Shown here piece after piece: positions 27,342-37,395 of a stretch of 64,000 bases of DNA. The stretch spans positions 186,001 to 250,000 of the forward strand of contig NZ_JQJK01000009.1 of assembly GCF_000745485.1 (NCBI RefSeq). Direction: 5' to 3'. Origin of the DNA: Methanobacterium veterum. GTDB lineage: Archaea; Methanobacteriota; Methanobacteria; Methanobacteriales; Methanobacteriaceae. The notes beneath the pieces are model-generated. The model was not told where the DNA came from. It was given only the letters and a program-made list of their open reading frames with translations, and did no database searches. The first letter of the stretch is position 1. Each line of letters opens with the position of its first letter. The position numbers and the translations under genes are program-made.

Positions 27342-28400
27342 TTGAGCTTTAAAGATAAAACAGTTACAGACTATAAGTCATATATACGGAATAAAACATA
27401 TATTGGGATTTTTTTAGTTATAGCTCTGGTTATAGCAGTGATATGTTCAATTAAAGTAGGTGCTGCAAATTTATCAGTATATGATATAATAAATGCACTA
27501 ATTAACAGGCAGGCAGACGGGGCTTTGATCATCTGGAACATCCGTATTCCCAGGATTCTAGCTGCTATAATTGCGGGTTGCTGCATGGGTATTGAAGGAT
27601 GCATAATGCAAAATGTACTCAGAAACCCTTTGGCAAGTCCTTATACCATGGGAATTACTCAGGGAGCAGCTTTTGGAGCAGCATTTGCAATTATAGTTTT
27701 GGGAGCAGGGACTTTAAACAGCATGCAGGCAGATGCAGTTATTATAAACAACCCTTATCTCACAGTTGTTGCAGCATTCTTGGGCGCAATGATCGGTGTT
27801 AGTATAATCCTTTTGATAGCGAGGACTAGGGGTATAACACCCGAAGCAATGATACTTGCAGGTGTGGCAATGAGTTCCTTATTCATTGCAGGGATACAGT
27901 TCTTACAGTATTTTGCATCTGATACTCAGGTCGCAGCCACTGTATTCTGGACATTTGGAGATGTCGGAAAGGCAATGTGGAACGATGTCTGGCTCATGTT
28001 TATACTTTTGATACCTGCTTTGATATACTTCATGTATCATGCATGGGATTATAACAGCCTTGAAAGTGGAGAAGAGACTGCAAAAGGGTTAGGTGTCAAT
28101 ACAGAACGCATAAGGCTGCATGGAATGCTGATCTCTTCATTTACATCTGCAGTGGTGGTGGCATTTCTGGGAGTTATAGGCTTCGTGAGTTTAATAGCCC
28201 CCCATATCATGAGGAGAATTATAGGAAACGACCATAGATTTTTAATCCCTGCATCGGCTATTCTCGGCGCTTTAATACTGCTGATATCTGATACGATTGC
28301 AAGGGCAGTGTTGTCACCTATTATACTGCCTGTGGGTATTATAACGTCCTTTTTAGGGGCACCTCTGTTCTTTTATCTAATAATAAAAATGGGGCGATAA
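27342..28400 (+). CDS. ABC importer permease, BtuC/FecCD type
   Basis: 352 residues, about ten membrane helices. Diagnostic pieces: [50 protein letters not shown], a cytoplasmic [18 protein letters not shown]ase-contact region and [20 protein letters not shown] with RRIIGNDHR. It translocates a metal chelate or corrinoid. The start is TTG at 27342, one base after the previous stop, which implies translational coupling. The ATPase gene follows one base after its stop. Confidence 0.95.
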   Translation: MSFKDKTVTDYKSYIRNKTYIGIFLVIALVIAVICSIKVGAANLSVYDIINALINRQADGALIIWNIRIPRILAAIIAGCCMGIEGCIMQNVLRNPLASPYTMGITQGAAFGAAFAIIVLGAGTLNSMQADAVIINNPYLTVVAAFLGAMIGVSIILLIARTRGITPEAMILAGVAMSSLFIAGIQFLQYFASDTQVAATVFWTFGDVGKAMWNDVWLMFILLIPALIYFMYHAWDYNSLESGEETAKGLGVNTERIRLHGMLISSFTSAVVVAFLGVIGFVSLIAPHIMRRIIGNDHRFLIPASAILGALILLISDTIARAVLSPIILPVGIITSFLGAPLFFYLIIKMGR

Positions 28401-28401
28401 A

Positions 28402-29160
28402 ATGGTTCTTTCAGTTGATAAAATTGAATTTTCTTATGGAAATGCAACAGTACTTAAAGATGTGAACTTTAAGGTTAAAAAAGGAGATTTTGTTTCAATA
28501 CTGGGAGTTAACGGGTCTGGAAAATCTACTTTGATGAAATGTATAAACAGGATCTTGAAGTTTAAAGAGGGCATGATCTTCGTTGAAGACAGGGACCTGA
28601 AGAAAATGAAAGACATCGAAATTGCAAGAAAAATTGGTTATGTACCTCAAAGTTCAGAAACAGGGTTTGTCACAGTCTTTGATGCAGTTTTACTTGGTAG
28701 AAAACCTTACATAAAATGGGATATTTCCAAGAAGGACATAGAATTAACAGAGAATATATTGAAGGTCATGAACCTTGAAGAATACGCCCTCAGGTACATA
28801 AATGAACTTAGTGGAGGAGAGCTGCAAAAAGTTGTTATAGCACGTGCATTAGTCCAGGAACCTCAAATTTTACTTTTAGACGAGCCTACCAGTGACCTTG
28901 ACTTAAAAAATCAGTTAGAAGTGATGAAGATCATAAGGGAAGTATCAGATACTCACAATATTGCTTCAATTGTGGTTATGCATGACATAAACCTTGCTTT
29001 AAGATATTCTGACAAATTTATAATATTAAAAGAAGGCCAGGTATTCACCACAGGTGGAAAAGAAGTTATAACTCCTGAAATTATAAAAGAAACTTATGGG
29101 GTTGATGTGCATGTTAAAAACTTTGAAGGAGTCCCAATGGTGATTCCAAAGTCTCAATAA
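28402..29160 (+). CDS. ABC importer ATPase, FecE/BtuD type
   Basis: 252 residues. Walker [16 protein letters not shown], a Q-loop in GYVPQSS, signature [20 protein letters not shown], Walker [16 protein letters not shown] and switch His in MHDINLAL. It energises the permease at 27342. GGGGCGAT precedes the ATG, which lies one base after the permease stop. It is the last gene of the importer unit. Confidence 0.95.
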   Translation: MVLSVDKIEFSYGNATVLKDVNFKVKKGDFVSILGVNGSGKSTLMKCINRILKFKEGMIFVEDRDLKKMKDIEIARKIGYVPQSSETGFVTVFDAVLLGRKPYIKWDISKKDIELTENILKVMNLEEYALRYINELSGGELQKVVIARALVQEPQILLLDEPTSDLDLKNQLEVMKIIREVSDTHNIASIVVMHDINLALRYSDKFIILKEGQVFTTGGKEVITPEIIKETYGVDVHVKNFEGVPMVIPKSQ

Positions 29161-29325
29161 GTTAATTATTTTGTATGTATGGAAAATAATGTTTCTTGGA
29201 ATACATGTAGAAACTTTTTTTCATTTATTTTCAACTCCAAATTACAATAAATTTATAATGAATGAAGTTATAAGCTATCTAATGTACCATTTTCATTTTG
29301 ATCATAATCTAAAAATTATTTAAAT

Positions 29326-29401
<76 letters not shown>

Positions 29402-30039
29402 CTAAATTTTTTTAAAAAAAATTTAATTTAAAATCCTCGTAAAAAATCGAAGATTTTTTACTGTGGAAATCTAAAATCAAAGCGAATTCTAATTTTAATC
29501 CCATTCTTAATTCAATAAATTCTAATTTTGAATTCTTATCTAAATTCCTAAATGATTTCAAAACAAATGGGTTCTGCCTCGCTGACGCTCGGAGATCGAA
29601 AATCAATACGAATCCCTTAAATCATCTAAAGATATCAAACTATTTGGTCCATACAAAAGAACAATACTATAACTATGCAAAATCCATTAAAATCTCTTAA
29701 AAACAATTTAAAATCTATTCAGTACTCTGATAAAAGAAATCATCTAATCAATTTTTTTGAATCCTTTAACTTTCAACAATCTCATCGTTTATTTTCTTTC
29801 AAAAAACTCTTTTTAAACCCTCAACTGCGAAATTATTAAATGTTAATCAATCAATAATTATTACTACTCATGGTTTATTTGCATGTGAAAATACTGTAAA
29901 CTAATCTTTAATCATGTAATAAATAAGAATTTGAGATTGTAACTAATTAAATCACATAATAAATAATTATATCTTTATTTTTTTATTAAATATGCTTTAA
30001 TCGGTTGTTATTTTTAAAATAGGCTTTAGGGGTGATAAA
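29402..30039. other. 638-bp gap after tRNA-Arg
   Basis: Starts with T and A runs that could end tRNA transcription, then a perfect palindrome (29439-29461). After that comes a degenerate AT-rich stretch with repeated AATTCTAATTTT-like words. No gene was found; a 64-codon leftward frame at 29412-29606 has no coding character. Confidence 0.45.
29439..29461. repeat. Dispersed intergenic palindrome after tRNA
   Basis: GTAAAAAATC and GATTTTTTAC (29439-29448, 29452-29461) form a 10-bp perfect stem with a 3-base loop, of the same AAAATC/GATTTT type as others in this window. Confidence 0.55.
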
Positions 30040-30432
30040 ATTAGTTTTGTTGAAGTTGCCAGGATTGATGAAGTACCTGAAGGAAGCATGAAGCATGTTG
30101 AGGAAGGAGATGCTGAAATTCTTTTAGCAAAGGTCGATGGGAAAATTTATGCGGTAGGTGACAGGTGCGGCCATATGAATGCGAGGCTTTCAATGGGCAA
30201 GTTACAGGGAACTACAGTTATATGTCCTTTACACGCATCTCAGTTCGATGTCACCACTGGAAAGAACGTTAAAGAACCAGTCCTTACATCAATTCCTGGA
30301 GCGGAAAAAGTTCCTGAACTCAAGAAATATTCAGAACGTTTAGAGAAAATTATTGCACCTGTAAAAACTTATGATTTGCCTACTTTCAACGTTAAAGTTG
30401 AAGGTGAGACTATATTGGTTAACATTAAGTGA
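30040..30432 (+). CDS. Small Rieske [2Fe-2S] protein, probable ATT start
   Basis: About 130 residues of the Rieske ferredoxin type. Cluster ligands are visible as CGH (in DRCGHMNARLSMG) and CPLH (in VICPLHASQFDVTTGK). The protein should carry one electron at the [2Fe-2S] centre. The first in-frame ATG (30088) would cut off the natural N-terminus SFVEVARIDEVPEGSMKHVE. In frame upstream, ATT at 30040-30042 follows GGTGAT by three bases, exactly where a start belongs. It is upstream of a flavoprotein that carries its own Rieske domain, with about 240 bp between. Confidence 0.85.
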   Translation: MSFVEVARIDEVPEGSMKHVEEGDAEILLAKVDGKIYAVGDRCGHMNARLSMGKLQGTTVICPLHASQFDVTTGKNVKEPVLTSIPGAEKVPELKKYSERLEKIIAPVKTYDLPTFNVKVEGETILVNIK

Positions 30433-30672
30433 TTATAATGGTTTTTTAGGGTTTAAAGTTTTAAATTACTGAATTGTTTAAAAATCGCAAGTCTAATAAG
30501 TCATATCTGCCATAATAATATAACATCAAGTTATACATTAGAATTCAATTGACTTTTCATTCTACAAGTGTTTCATTAAGTTTATAAGTAAATACCCTTG
30601 AATCAGTAAAATATTAGCTGATGCATTATTTTTAAGATGCAAATTTAGTATTGTTGGAAAGGTTGAGATAAA

Positions 30673-32184
30673 ATGTCAGATGAAATACCTGGAAAAGCAG
30701 AAAGCTTCTGGATAGATAGTACTCCTGAGACTAATTTTTCCAAACTGGAAAATGGACTTAAGATAGATGTTGCTGTACTTGGCGGAGGTATAGCAGGTCT
30801 TACAGCTGCAATAATGCTTAAAGAATCGGGTAAATCAGTTGCAGTGATTGAAGCGGGGCGTATAGTAGAGGATATAACTGCCACTACCACTGCAAAAATC
30901 AGTGCACACGCATTTTTTTACAGTACAATGCTGGATAATTTAGGCAAAGAAAAGACCCAAATGTTTGCTGAAGCTAATTTAAAAGCTGTAAAATCTGTTT
31001 CTAATTTAGTATCTAAATATAGTATAGATTGTGATTTCCACAGGACTCCCTGTTATATTTACACTGAAGCTGAAGAGGAGGCAGGTATATATAAATCTGA
31101 AGCAGAAGTAGCGCCTGAGCTTGGACTTCCAGTATCATATGTTGAAAATATTTCTTTCGCGCCCAATGCAAAAGCAGGCGTGGTATACCAAAACCAGGCA
31201 GAATTTCATCCACGTAAATATCTCCTTGGGCTGTCAAAAGAAATATCAGGCGAAGGAAGTTATATATTTGAAAATACGAGAGTTCTTAAGGTAAAAGAGG
31301 GCGAGTCTTATAATATTGAAACTAATCAAGGTTCAATTGAGGCAGATAATATTATAGTAGCTACTCACACGCCTATATATGATCCAGATAGCCTCTATGC
31401 ATATTTAACAGTACAAAGGTCGTATATAATGATGTATCATGCCAGAGAACCATTTCCAGAGGGAATGTATGTATGTCTTAACCCATTCCATACTTACCGT
31501 TCAATTCCAACTGAAAAGGGCAAGATGATCATGATTGCAGGTGAGCATCAAATTGTTGGAACTCCTATCGATACTCGGGAGTGTTATAATCGCCTGGAAA
31601 AATATGCTGCTGATAACTGGGAAATTGAATCCATTGAATATCACTGGTCTAATCAAGACGATACTGCTCCAGACGGATTTCCTATAATTGGAGAAACGTC
31701 TAAATCTGGAGTTTATGTTGCCACAGCTTTTGGAGGATGGGGCATGACTCATGCCACAACTGCTGCTTTATTAATTACAGATCTTATAACAGGCAAAGAA
31801 AATCATTTAGCAGAATTATTTAACCCTTTAAGATTCAAAGGCTCAAAACCAGTTATATCTCGTGACGATGAGAAATTAGAAATTGCACGGAATTTCCAGG
31901 AAGGTAAAATATCATGGCCTTTGAATATTGAAATCCCTGATTTATCTCAGGGTGAAGCTCGAGTAATAGGTGATGGTAAAGAGAAATTTTCAGTATATCT
32001 TGATGAGGAGGGCCATATGCACTGTTTACAGGCAGTATGTAATCACAGGGGATGTGATTTAGTCTGGAATACTGCAGAGAAAACATGGGACTGTCCATGC
32101 CATGGGTCACGTTATAATTATGAAGGACAGGTTATACACGGGCCAGCAGTGATGAACCTTAAAAAATATCCAGAAAATAGATAG
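30673..32184 (+). CDS. FAD-dependent oxidoreductase with C-terminal Rieske domain
   Basis: 503 residues. Residues ~30-380 form a DAO-type FAD enzyme: dinucleotide loop VAVLGGGIAGLTAAIMLKES, then VAVIEAGRI and, near the domain end, TSKSGVYVATAFGGWGMTHA. Residues ~410-503 are a Rieske domain with CNHRGC and CPCHGSRY ligands. Fusions of this type are known among bacterial and archaeal flavoproteins of unknown substrate. The separate Rieske protein gene just upstream may be a redox partner. The ATG at 30673 follows a GAGAT element. Confidence 0.92.
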   Translation: MSDEIPGKAESFWIDSTPETNFSKLENGLKIDVAVLGGGIAGLTAAIMLKESGKSVAVIEAGRIVEDITATTTAKISAHAFFYSTMLDNLGKEKTQMFAEANLKAVKSVSNLVSKYSIDCDFHRTPCYIYTEAEEEAGIYKSEAEVAPELGLPVSYVENISFAPNAKAGVVYQNQAEFHPRKYLLGLSKEISGEGSYIFENTRVLKVKEGESYNIETNQGSIEADNIIVATHTPIYDPDSLYAYLTVQRSYIMMYHAREPFPEGMYVCLNPFHTYRSIPTEKGKMIMIAGEHQIVGTPIDTRECYNRLEKYAADNWEIESIEYHWSNQDDTAPDGFPIIGETSKSGVYVATAFGGWGMTHATTAALLITDLITGKENHLAELFNPLRFKGSKPVISRDDEKLEIARNFQEGKISWPLNIEIPDLSQGEARVIGDGKEKFSVYLDEEGHMHCLQAVCNHRGCDLVWNTAEKTWDCPCHGSRYNYEGQVIHGPAVMNLKKYPENR

Positions 32185-32679
32185 ATCAAGTTATTTTAAA
32201 AGAATTTTTCATTTTAAGCAGTGTTTTTTAATCCATGTTCTTAATTTTATATAACCCTGCACAGTTCAGATGCACGATAGGTTTAATTGACAATTTACAA
32301 AAATAAACAATACTTAATAATAAACAATACTTAATTTAAGGCATAACATTAATACGCTCATGCCCAGATGTTGTGTAAATAATATCGCTTCATTTTCATG
32401 TGATTGCTGATTAAGTAAATTGCATTTTTTTAAAATCCCCTGTAATCAATTAAAATTACAATTTAACATAAAGTATAACTCATGCACAGGATCATGGACA
32501 TGTAAAAATGCGATTTTTACGGTCACAAAAACCTTCGAAAACTGTTAAATCTTTGATTTGACGCATCGAAAATTGTAAATTTTCGAATGCTTTGTTTTCG
32601 AGGTTTCAAAAATCTTCGATTTTTGAAGACCGACAGTTTTTGTGAACATGAGCGATTTAAAATAAATATCTGGAAAAGC
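32185..32679. other. Intergenic gap with composite palindromic element
   Basis: 495 bp without a gene. Its right part holds the palindrome cluster annotated at 32521-32650. The rest is AT-rich, with short direct repeats such as AAACAATACTTAAT (about 32306 and 32322). Confidence 0.45.
32521..32650. repeat. Nested palindromes forming a long hairpin element
   Basis: Two perfect inner hairpins, CGAAAATT/AATTTTCG (32567-32574, 32578-32585) and TTCAAAAATC/GATTTTTGAA (32605-32614, 32618-32627), lie within weaker outer arms, CACAAAAAC near 32524 and GTTTTTGTG near 32636. Together they could fold into a branched structure. It may be a mobile palindromic repeat or a strong bidirectional terminator between converging genes. 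Confidence 0.55.
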
Positions 32680-33012
32680 CTATTTCTTAAATTCCTCTTT
32701 AAACTGATTATAAGCTGTTTTGAAGCCGGTTAGTCTTTCTCTAAATAATTTTTCCTCTTCAAGAAGCTTTTCTTCAGGTAATTTTGGGCTCATATATTTG
32801 TCAATGCCTATTTTCATGATATTTTTAGGGATCTCGTAGTTTATTTCATATTCAAAATTAGAAGTGAAATTAATATCTATGTATTGCGCCATTTTACTGC
32901 TTAAATGGGAGTATTCTTCTTTGCTAATTTCTGCATCTTCCATTTTTACTTGCCGACATATAGAACCGGAAATTCTATCTATCACCGTTTCATCACTGAC
33001 TGTTTCTAACAT
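32680..33012 (-). CDS. Hypothetical protein
   Basis: 110 residues, acidic and helical, with EEKLLEEEKLFRERLTGFKT at the C-terminus suggesting a coiled coil. No family recognised and no Cys cluster. A GTG further out (33021) lies inside the ribosome binding site GGTGAT; the ATG at 33010-33012 sits four bases after it and is used. Codon use looks normal, so it is likely a real gene. Confidence 0.6.
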   Translation of the reverse strand: MLETVSDETVIDRISGSICRQVKMEDAEISKEEYSHLSSKMAQYIDINFTSNFEYEINYEIPKNIMKIGIDKYMSPKLPEEKLLEEEKLFRERLTGFKTAYNQFKEEFKK

Positions 33013-33646
33013 TAAAATCACCAGTTCATAATTGGTTTTTGTAACAGATAAACTTTGATAAAAACTATTTTTGTTATGGAAATGGGTAAATATTCAACTG
33101 TTAAAGGTGATTTAATTGTCAATATGTATTTACAGTAATGTTTAATAAAACGGCTCTGTAGAAGACTCTAGAAAAAATTAAAATTTTTTTTATTTGGATA
33201 TATGGATTATATTAGATCTAATAGATATTTCCACAAATTTCAGAATTTTTAAAAAGCTAAAAAACAGTTGATTACAAATTAACTTTAAAAACAATTACGT
33301 TGTTTTACCAATTTACCTGAAATCTTTTTTGCCTCTGAAGATAAGTTCATTATAAAATAGTTTTTAAATTATAACTTAATTACAGCGGCTTTTTATCAAT
33401 TTATACTGGAAAATAAACAGTATATTTAATACTAGTTTGATATGTGCATCTATTTGATAATTTTGGATGTTATCATCATTTATAATATATTAAAGCTTTA
33501 AATTATTTTTTATCAGGACATAGGGGCGGGGATTATGGATTTGGATTATAATAGATCATATGAAAAATCAATTACATAATACAAATCAGAAATACTTCTT
33601 CAACTTGAAATATTTAAAATTGAAACATTTTTAAAGGGGGTTTGTT
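33013..33646. other. 634-bp AT-rich gap
   Basis: No convincing gene. A 14-codon frame (ATG at 33536, after GGGGCGGGGATT) is too short to judge. The promoter of the PEBP-family gene must lie at its right end, where GGGGG precedes the ATG at 33647. Confidence 0.4.
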
Positions 33647-34114
33647 ATGGCATTGAATTTAGGAGATCTCCACATTAGAAGTCCTGCTTTTGGTTCTCTG
33701 GAGCGTATTCCAGAACATTATGTATATAATGGAGATAATATTTCTCCCCCAGTAGACTGGGGCGGTGTTCCACTAGACACAAAAGAATTTGCATTAATTT
33801 GCCATGATCCCGATGCTCCACTCCCCTATGGATTTACTCACTGGGTTGTATATGGAATACCTGCAGATGTTACAGGTATAGGAGAAGGTGAAGGAAAAAA
33901 GGCTTTCACAGAAGGTATTACAGGATATGGAGAACAGGGGTGGGGAGGTCCAGCTCCACCTCCAGGACATGGGCCGCATCATTATTATTTCTGGTTATAT
34001 GCTCTTGACACGGTTCTTAACTTAAAACCGGGATTAACTCGTGAACAGCTGCTAGATGTTATTGCTGACCATGTCACTGTACAGGCTCGCCTTGTTGGAA
34101 TTTACGAGTTGTAA
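33647..34114 (+). CDS. YbhB/YbcL-type PEBP (Raf-kinase-inhibitor-like) protein
   Basis: 155 residues, full length for the bacterial/archaeal YbhB type. Conserved ligand-binding segments: HDPDAPLPYGFTHWVVYGIP and GPAPPPGHGPHHYYFWLYAL. The fold binds anionic phospholipid headgroups or related anions in its relatives; the cellular role in prokaryotes is unknown. AAAGGGGGT precedes the ATG. The beta-propeller gene follows after 23 bp, so the two are probably cotranscribed. Confidence 0.95.
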   Translation: MALNLGDLHIRSPAFGSLERIPEHYVYNGDNISPPVDWGGVPLDTKEFALICHDPDAPLPYGFTHWVVYGIPADVTGIGEGEGKKAFTEGITGYGEQGWGGPAPPPGHGPHHYYFWLYALDTVLNLKPGLTREQLLDVIADHVTVQARLVGIYEL

Positions 34115-34137
34115 ATGCATTTATTAGATGGGATAAA

Positions 34138-35358
34138 ATGAAGGAAGAACTTCCGCAGGGATTTGTAGCAAGTAATGTTCAGGCTGTTGGGTACAGTGAT
34201 CTAAAGGGGAGGCCTGCCTTTAAAATGTCAATTCGTGAGCATAATGGTCGGTGGTATCTTTATACTGGGCATTTCTGGCATTCGGGATGGAGTATTGTAG
34301 ATGTTACAGATCCAACAGCCCCTCAATTAGTTAAATTCATTCCCGGCCCGGAAAATACTTTTACTCTTCAAATGGAGTTATCAGATAACATAATGATCAC
34401 TGCCCTGGAAAAGATATTTCCAAACTTTGGTGGAAATCCAGGCAAGCCTTTTGAGGAAGGTGTGCTCATCTGGGATATTAGTGATCCTGTTAATCCAAGA
34501 AAATTAGGGCAATTTCGCACTGGGGGAACTGGTACTCATCGTAATTTCTATTCTGGTGGCCGATATGTACATTTAGCTGCTGGAATGCCGGGATATGATG
34601 GAAATATCTATGTAATTATTGACATCAGTGATCCAGCTCTGCCAGTTGAAGCAGGGCGCTGGTGGGTACCAGGACAGCATACAGCGAGGGGAGAAAAGCC
34701 GCATAAACCTTATATATCATTGCACGGCCCACCATATGTTGTGGACAAGCTGGCATACCTTCCTTATGGATCGGAAGGTATGGTTATACTGGATATCAGT
34801 GATTTATCTAAACCTGAAGAAGTAAGTCGTTTGAGCTTTAGTCCGCCATTCCACTCACAGTTCAGCATGCACAGTGTACTTCCTTTACCTGAAAAAGGGA
34901 TTGCATATGTTAATTCGGAGGATACGTCCTATGGTAAAGGGCCGTTACATCATGCGTCCATCGTAGATATCTCCGACCCCTCAAATCCAATGTTGCTATC
35001 ATTGTTTCCTGAGCCAGTTCCACATTCTGGTGCACCATACCGTGACTTTTTTGAAAAAGGAGGATGGTCAGGCCCACATAATATTAATATACTACAGCAC
35101 AATCAGGACGTACAGAAACAGGGCGAATTATTTTACATTGCCTATTTCAATGCTGGCTTGAGGGTTTATAATGTTGAAGATCCGCGTTTGCCAGTTGAGG
35201 TGGGATATTTCATGCCTCCTGAGCCAAGAAAGCGTTATGGGCCCATGCCCGAGGGAAAATTAGTTATGCAAACTGAAGATGTACTGGTTGACAGGCGTGG
35301 TTTTATTTATATTACAGATAAAAATCAAGGGCTGTGGATTTTAAAATATCAAAAATAG
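34138..35358 (+). CDS. LVIVD-type beta-propeller protein
   Basis: 406 residues with at least six propeller blades marked by the recurring D-x-(T/S)-D-x-x-x-P pattern: SIVDVTDPTAPQLVKF, LIWDISDPVNPRKLGQ, VIIDISDPALPVEAGR, VILDISDLSKPEEVSR, SIVDISDPSNPMLLSL and VYNVEDPRLPVEVGY. No signal peptide is evident, so it seems to be cytoplasmic. Such propellers usually bind proteins. It shares some look with selenium-binding-type propellers, but I see no metal site to support that. Confidence 0.85.
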   Translation: MKEELPQGFVASNVQAVGYSDLKGRPAFKMSIREHNGRWYLYTGHFWHSGWSIVDVTDPTAPQLVKFIPGPENTFTLQMELSDNIMITALEKIFPNFGGNPGKPFEEGVLIWDISDPVNPRKLGQFRTGGTGTHRNFYSGGRYVHLAAGMPGYDGNIYVIIDISDPALPVEAGRWWVPGQHTARGEKPHKPYISLHGPPYVVDKLAYLPYGSEGMVILDISDLSKPEEVSRLSFSPPFHSQFSMHSVLPLPEKGIAYVNSEDTSYGKGPLHHASIVDISDPSNPMLLSLFPEPVPHSGAPYRDFFEKGGWSGPHNINILQHNQDVQKQGELFYIAYFNAGLRVYNVEDPRLPVEVGYFMPPEPRKRYGPMPEGKLVMQTEDVLVDRRGFIYITDKNQGLWILKYQK

Positions 35359-35421
35359 TTTGTTTGATTTAGAAGTGTACTAAATTAATATTTAAAAAAA
35401 TTTGAGATAGTTGAAGAAAAT

Positions 35422-37206
35422 TTAGTATTCTTCTTCAAACTTGTCTGTAATTAGCCATTCTTCTTCAAGTGCAATGGCTTCTTTAAATGATCTTGGGACA
35501 AGCGCCTTATAAAGAGGGTTGTTAAACAGCATTTTAATATTCCGGTCTAGAATATAGGTCGCGCAGAAATCGTCTTCTGCTCTCATTCCTCGCCCATAAG
35601 CTTGAATTAGAGTCATAATGGTTTTATATGCGTACCATTTGGGGTCATGTTTTTTCCTGCTGTTTACCTGTTTATCTCCAAGGTAAGGGAATGGTATTTT
35701 ATAAATCACCTGAAACTGACATTTTTCGTAGGGGAGGTCTACACCTTCACTCATTGAGGGGCTTACAAGCACCATTGGTTTATCTGTTTTTTCAAATTGC
35801 TGTAGTTTCATTTCTCTATTTATGTAAGTGTGGCCCATTAACCGTGGATCTTTTAGATTAGCCATTATATATTTTTGACATTTATAATTGTGGGTGTGAA
35901 TCAGCCCTTTTTCATGTTTGTGATGTTCCATAATCTTTTTAAGAATTGGAAGTGTTTTAGGCGCTGTGAATTTAATTGATCTCTGGGACATGTTCCCAAC
36001 TGGTTTTATATAAACCGGCCGGCTTGATGCTGCAAAGTTACTTTTAATTTTAAGGGGATACGCCTCTTTGTAGTCAATTCCAAGCCATTTGCAGAATAAC
36101 CGATGGTCCAGTATAGTTGCACTCATGAAAAGGCAGATATCTGCATGTTTAAACAGCATGTTCTGCGCATATAAATCGATCTTTAATGGTTTAAATGATA
36201 CTCCTCCAGGGGTTGGATCTACAACCCAGTTTTCAGCGTGCTCTTCTAGATTAGTTAAGAGTTCACGCAGTCTAAAACGGGTACTGACTATTCTATCTCC
36301 CTTATTTTTTGGAAGTTTTTTAGTGTTGATTTCTTTATAGGCATCATGGAGAATTTCAACGAAAAGTATCCACTCTTCGGGGTCTTCAAAATTCAGCATT
36401 TGAGGAGGTATCGTTTTTTTAATATCTTTTTCAAGACTTTGATTCAGTAAATTAACCTCTAACCTGCGCATGAGTTTATCTTCGATGTTGTGGGCTTCAT
36501 CAAGCACCATGAAATTCCTTTTTGGGAAATGCCTCACATAGTTGAGCTCAAGGAGCGCATAATCATAATTCATCAGGGTTATGTCGCTGTTTGCGGCATC
36601 TGCTTTCTGCTGCCAGTAACTGCATTTATCCAGGGATTTGAAGTAGTATGGGAATCCTCCTGCATCTTCAAATGCAAAATGAGCTTCATCACCTTCAGTC
36701 TTGGTTACACCAAAGTCGCAGGAAAATTTCTGTGATCTGGGGGTTGTCTGGCACATTCCATTATCACAGCTTATCTCTAAATCTCCAGACTTGCATGAAA
36801 AGTTGCCTCTTCCTTTAACTAGGGGATAACTGAATTCATTCGCGTACTGACTTTGGAGCTGTTTTGTCATTGTGAGGATATAAGCCGGTTCATACATCCT
36901 TGCAAGCGTTGTTGCTATTGCTGATTTTCCAGTTCCGGTCCCTGCTTCAAGGATTATATATTTGTATCCTTCCTCGATTGCACTATCAATTTTTGATATT
37001 ATCTCCAGCTGTCCTTCCCTTGGTTCTTCAAATGGAAAATTATTTAGTATTCTATTTTTTACACCTGGATTTTCCATTTTAAGATTAGCTATGTGATCTC
37101 TTGGAATTCCTGTCGATTTGTTTTCCTTTAATTTCTTTGTAGAGCAAATGCATCGCTGTTTTATCATCTTACATTCGCTGCAAAAAAAGCCATTATCCAT
37201 AATCAT
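35422..37206 (-). CDS. XPD/DinG-type superfamily 2 DNA helicase
   Basis: 594 residues. An N-terminal Cys cluster ([13 protein letters not shown]) is followed by the helicase core: QLEIISKI, Walker [19 protein letters not shown], Cys residues of an iron-sulphur domain ([29 protein letters not shown]), DEAH box [10 protein letters not shown], and the C-terminal motifs [12 protein letters not shown] and [16 protein letters not shown] 5'-3' helicase role in repair or replication-fork processing is typical. No clear Shine-Dalgarno: starts at 37206 and 37200 are equally possible. Confidence 0.92.
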   Translation of the reverse strand: MIMDNGFFCSECKMIKQRCICSTKKLKENKSTGIPRDHIANLKMENPGVKNRILNNFPFEEPREGQLEIISKIDSAIEEGYKYIILEAGTGTGKSAIATTLARMYEPAYILTMTKQLQSQYANEFSYPLVKGRGNFSCKSGDLEISCDNGMCQTTPRSQKFSCDFGVTKTEGDEAHFAFEDAGGFPYYFKSLDKCSYWQQKADAANSDITLMNYDYALLELNYVRHFPKRNFMVLDEAHNIEDKLMRRLEVNLLNQSLEKDIKKTIPPQMLNFEDPEEWILFVEILHDAYKEINTKKLPKNKGDRIVSTRFRLRELLTNLEEHAENWVVDPTPGGVSFKPLKIDLYAQNMLFKHADICLFMSATILDHRLFCKWLGIDYKEAYPLKIKSNFAASSRPVYIKPVGNMSQRSIKFTAPKTLPILKKIMEHHKHEKGLIHTHNYKCQKYIMANLKDPRLMGHTYINREMKLQQFEKTDKPMVLVSPSMSEGVDLPYEKCQFQVIYKIPFPYLGDKQVNSRKKHDPKWYAYKTIMTLIQAYGRGMRAEDDFCATYILDRNIKMLFNNPLYKALVPRSFKEAIALEEEWLITDKFEEEY

Positions 37207-37241
37207 TTATATTCTAATAATGTTATAAATAGGTAAGTCGC

Positions 37242-37286
37242 TCAAAATTCTATGAATTTTGACGCCCCGAAAATCACTGATTTTCG
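37242..37286. repeat. Two adjacent dispersed palindromes
   Basis: TCAAAATTC-TAT-GAATTTTGA (37242-37262) and CGAAAATC-ACT-GATTTTCG (37268-37286) lie side by side upstream of cbiL. Both belong to the (G)AAAATY/RATTTT(C) family of this window. Confidence 0.55.
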
Positions 37287-37395
37287 AGGGTTCCATATAT
37301 TATCTATTTAAATAAGTCAATAATACAATTTAATCTTATTTTAAAGCTAATAATTAGGATTTAAAGATATTAAAGATTATATTTGAGGTAAATTC

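Noticed and set aside
29412..29606. Leftward 64-codon reading frame after the tRNA
   Set aside because: It runs through a palindrome and AT-rich repeats, has no ribosome binding site and reads as low-complexity sequence.
33536..33580. 14-codon reading frame behind a strong GGGGCGGGGATT
   Set aside because: The ribosome binding site is attractive, but the frame is too short and has no recognisable relative. It may be chance or a gene remnant.
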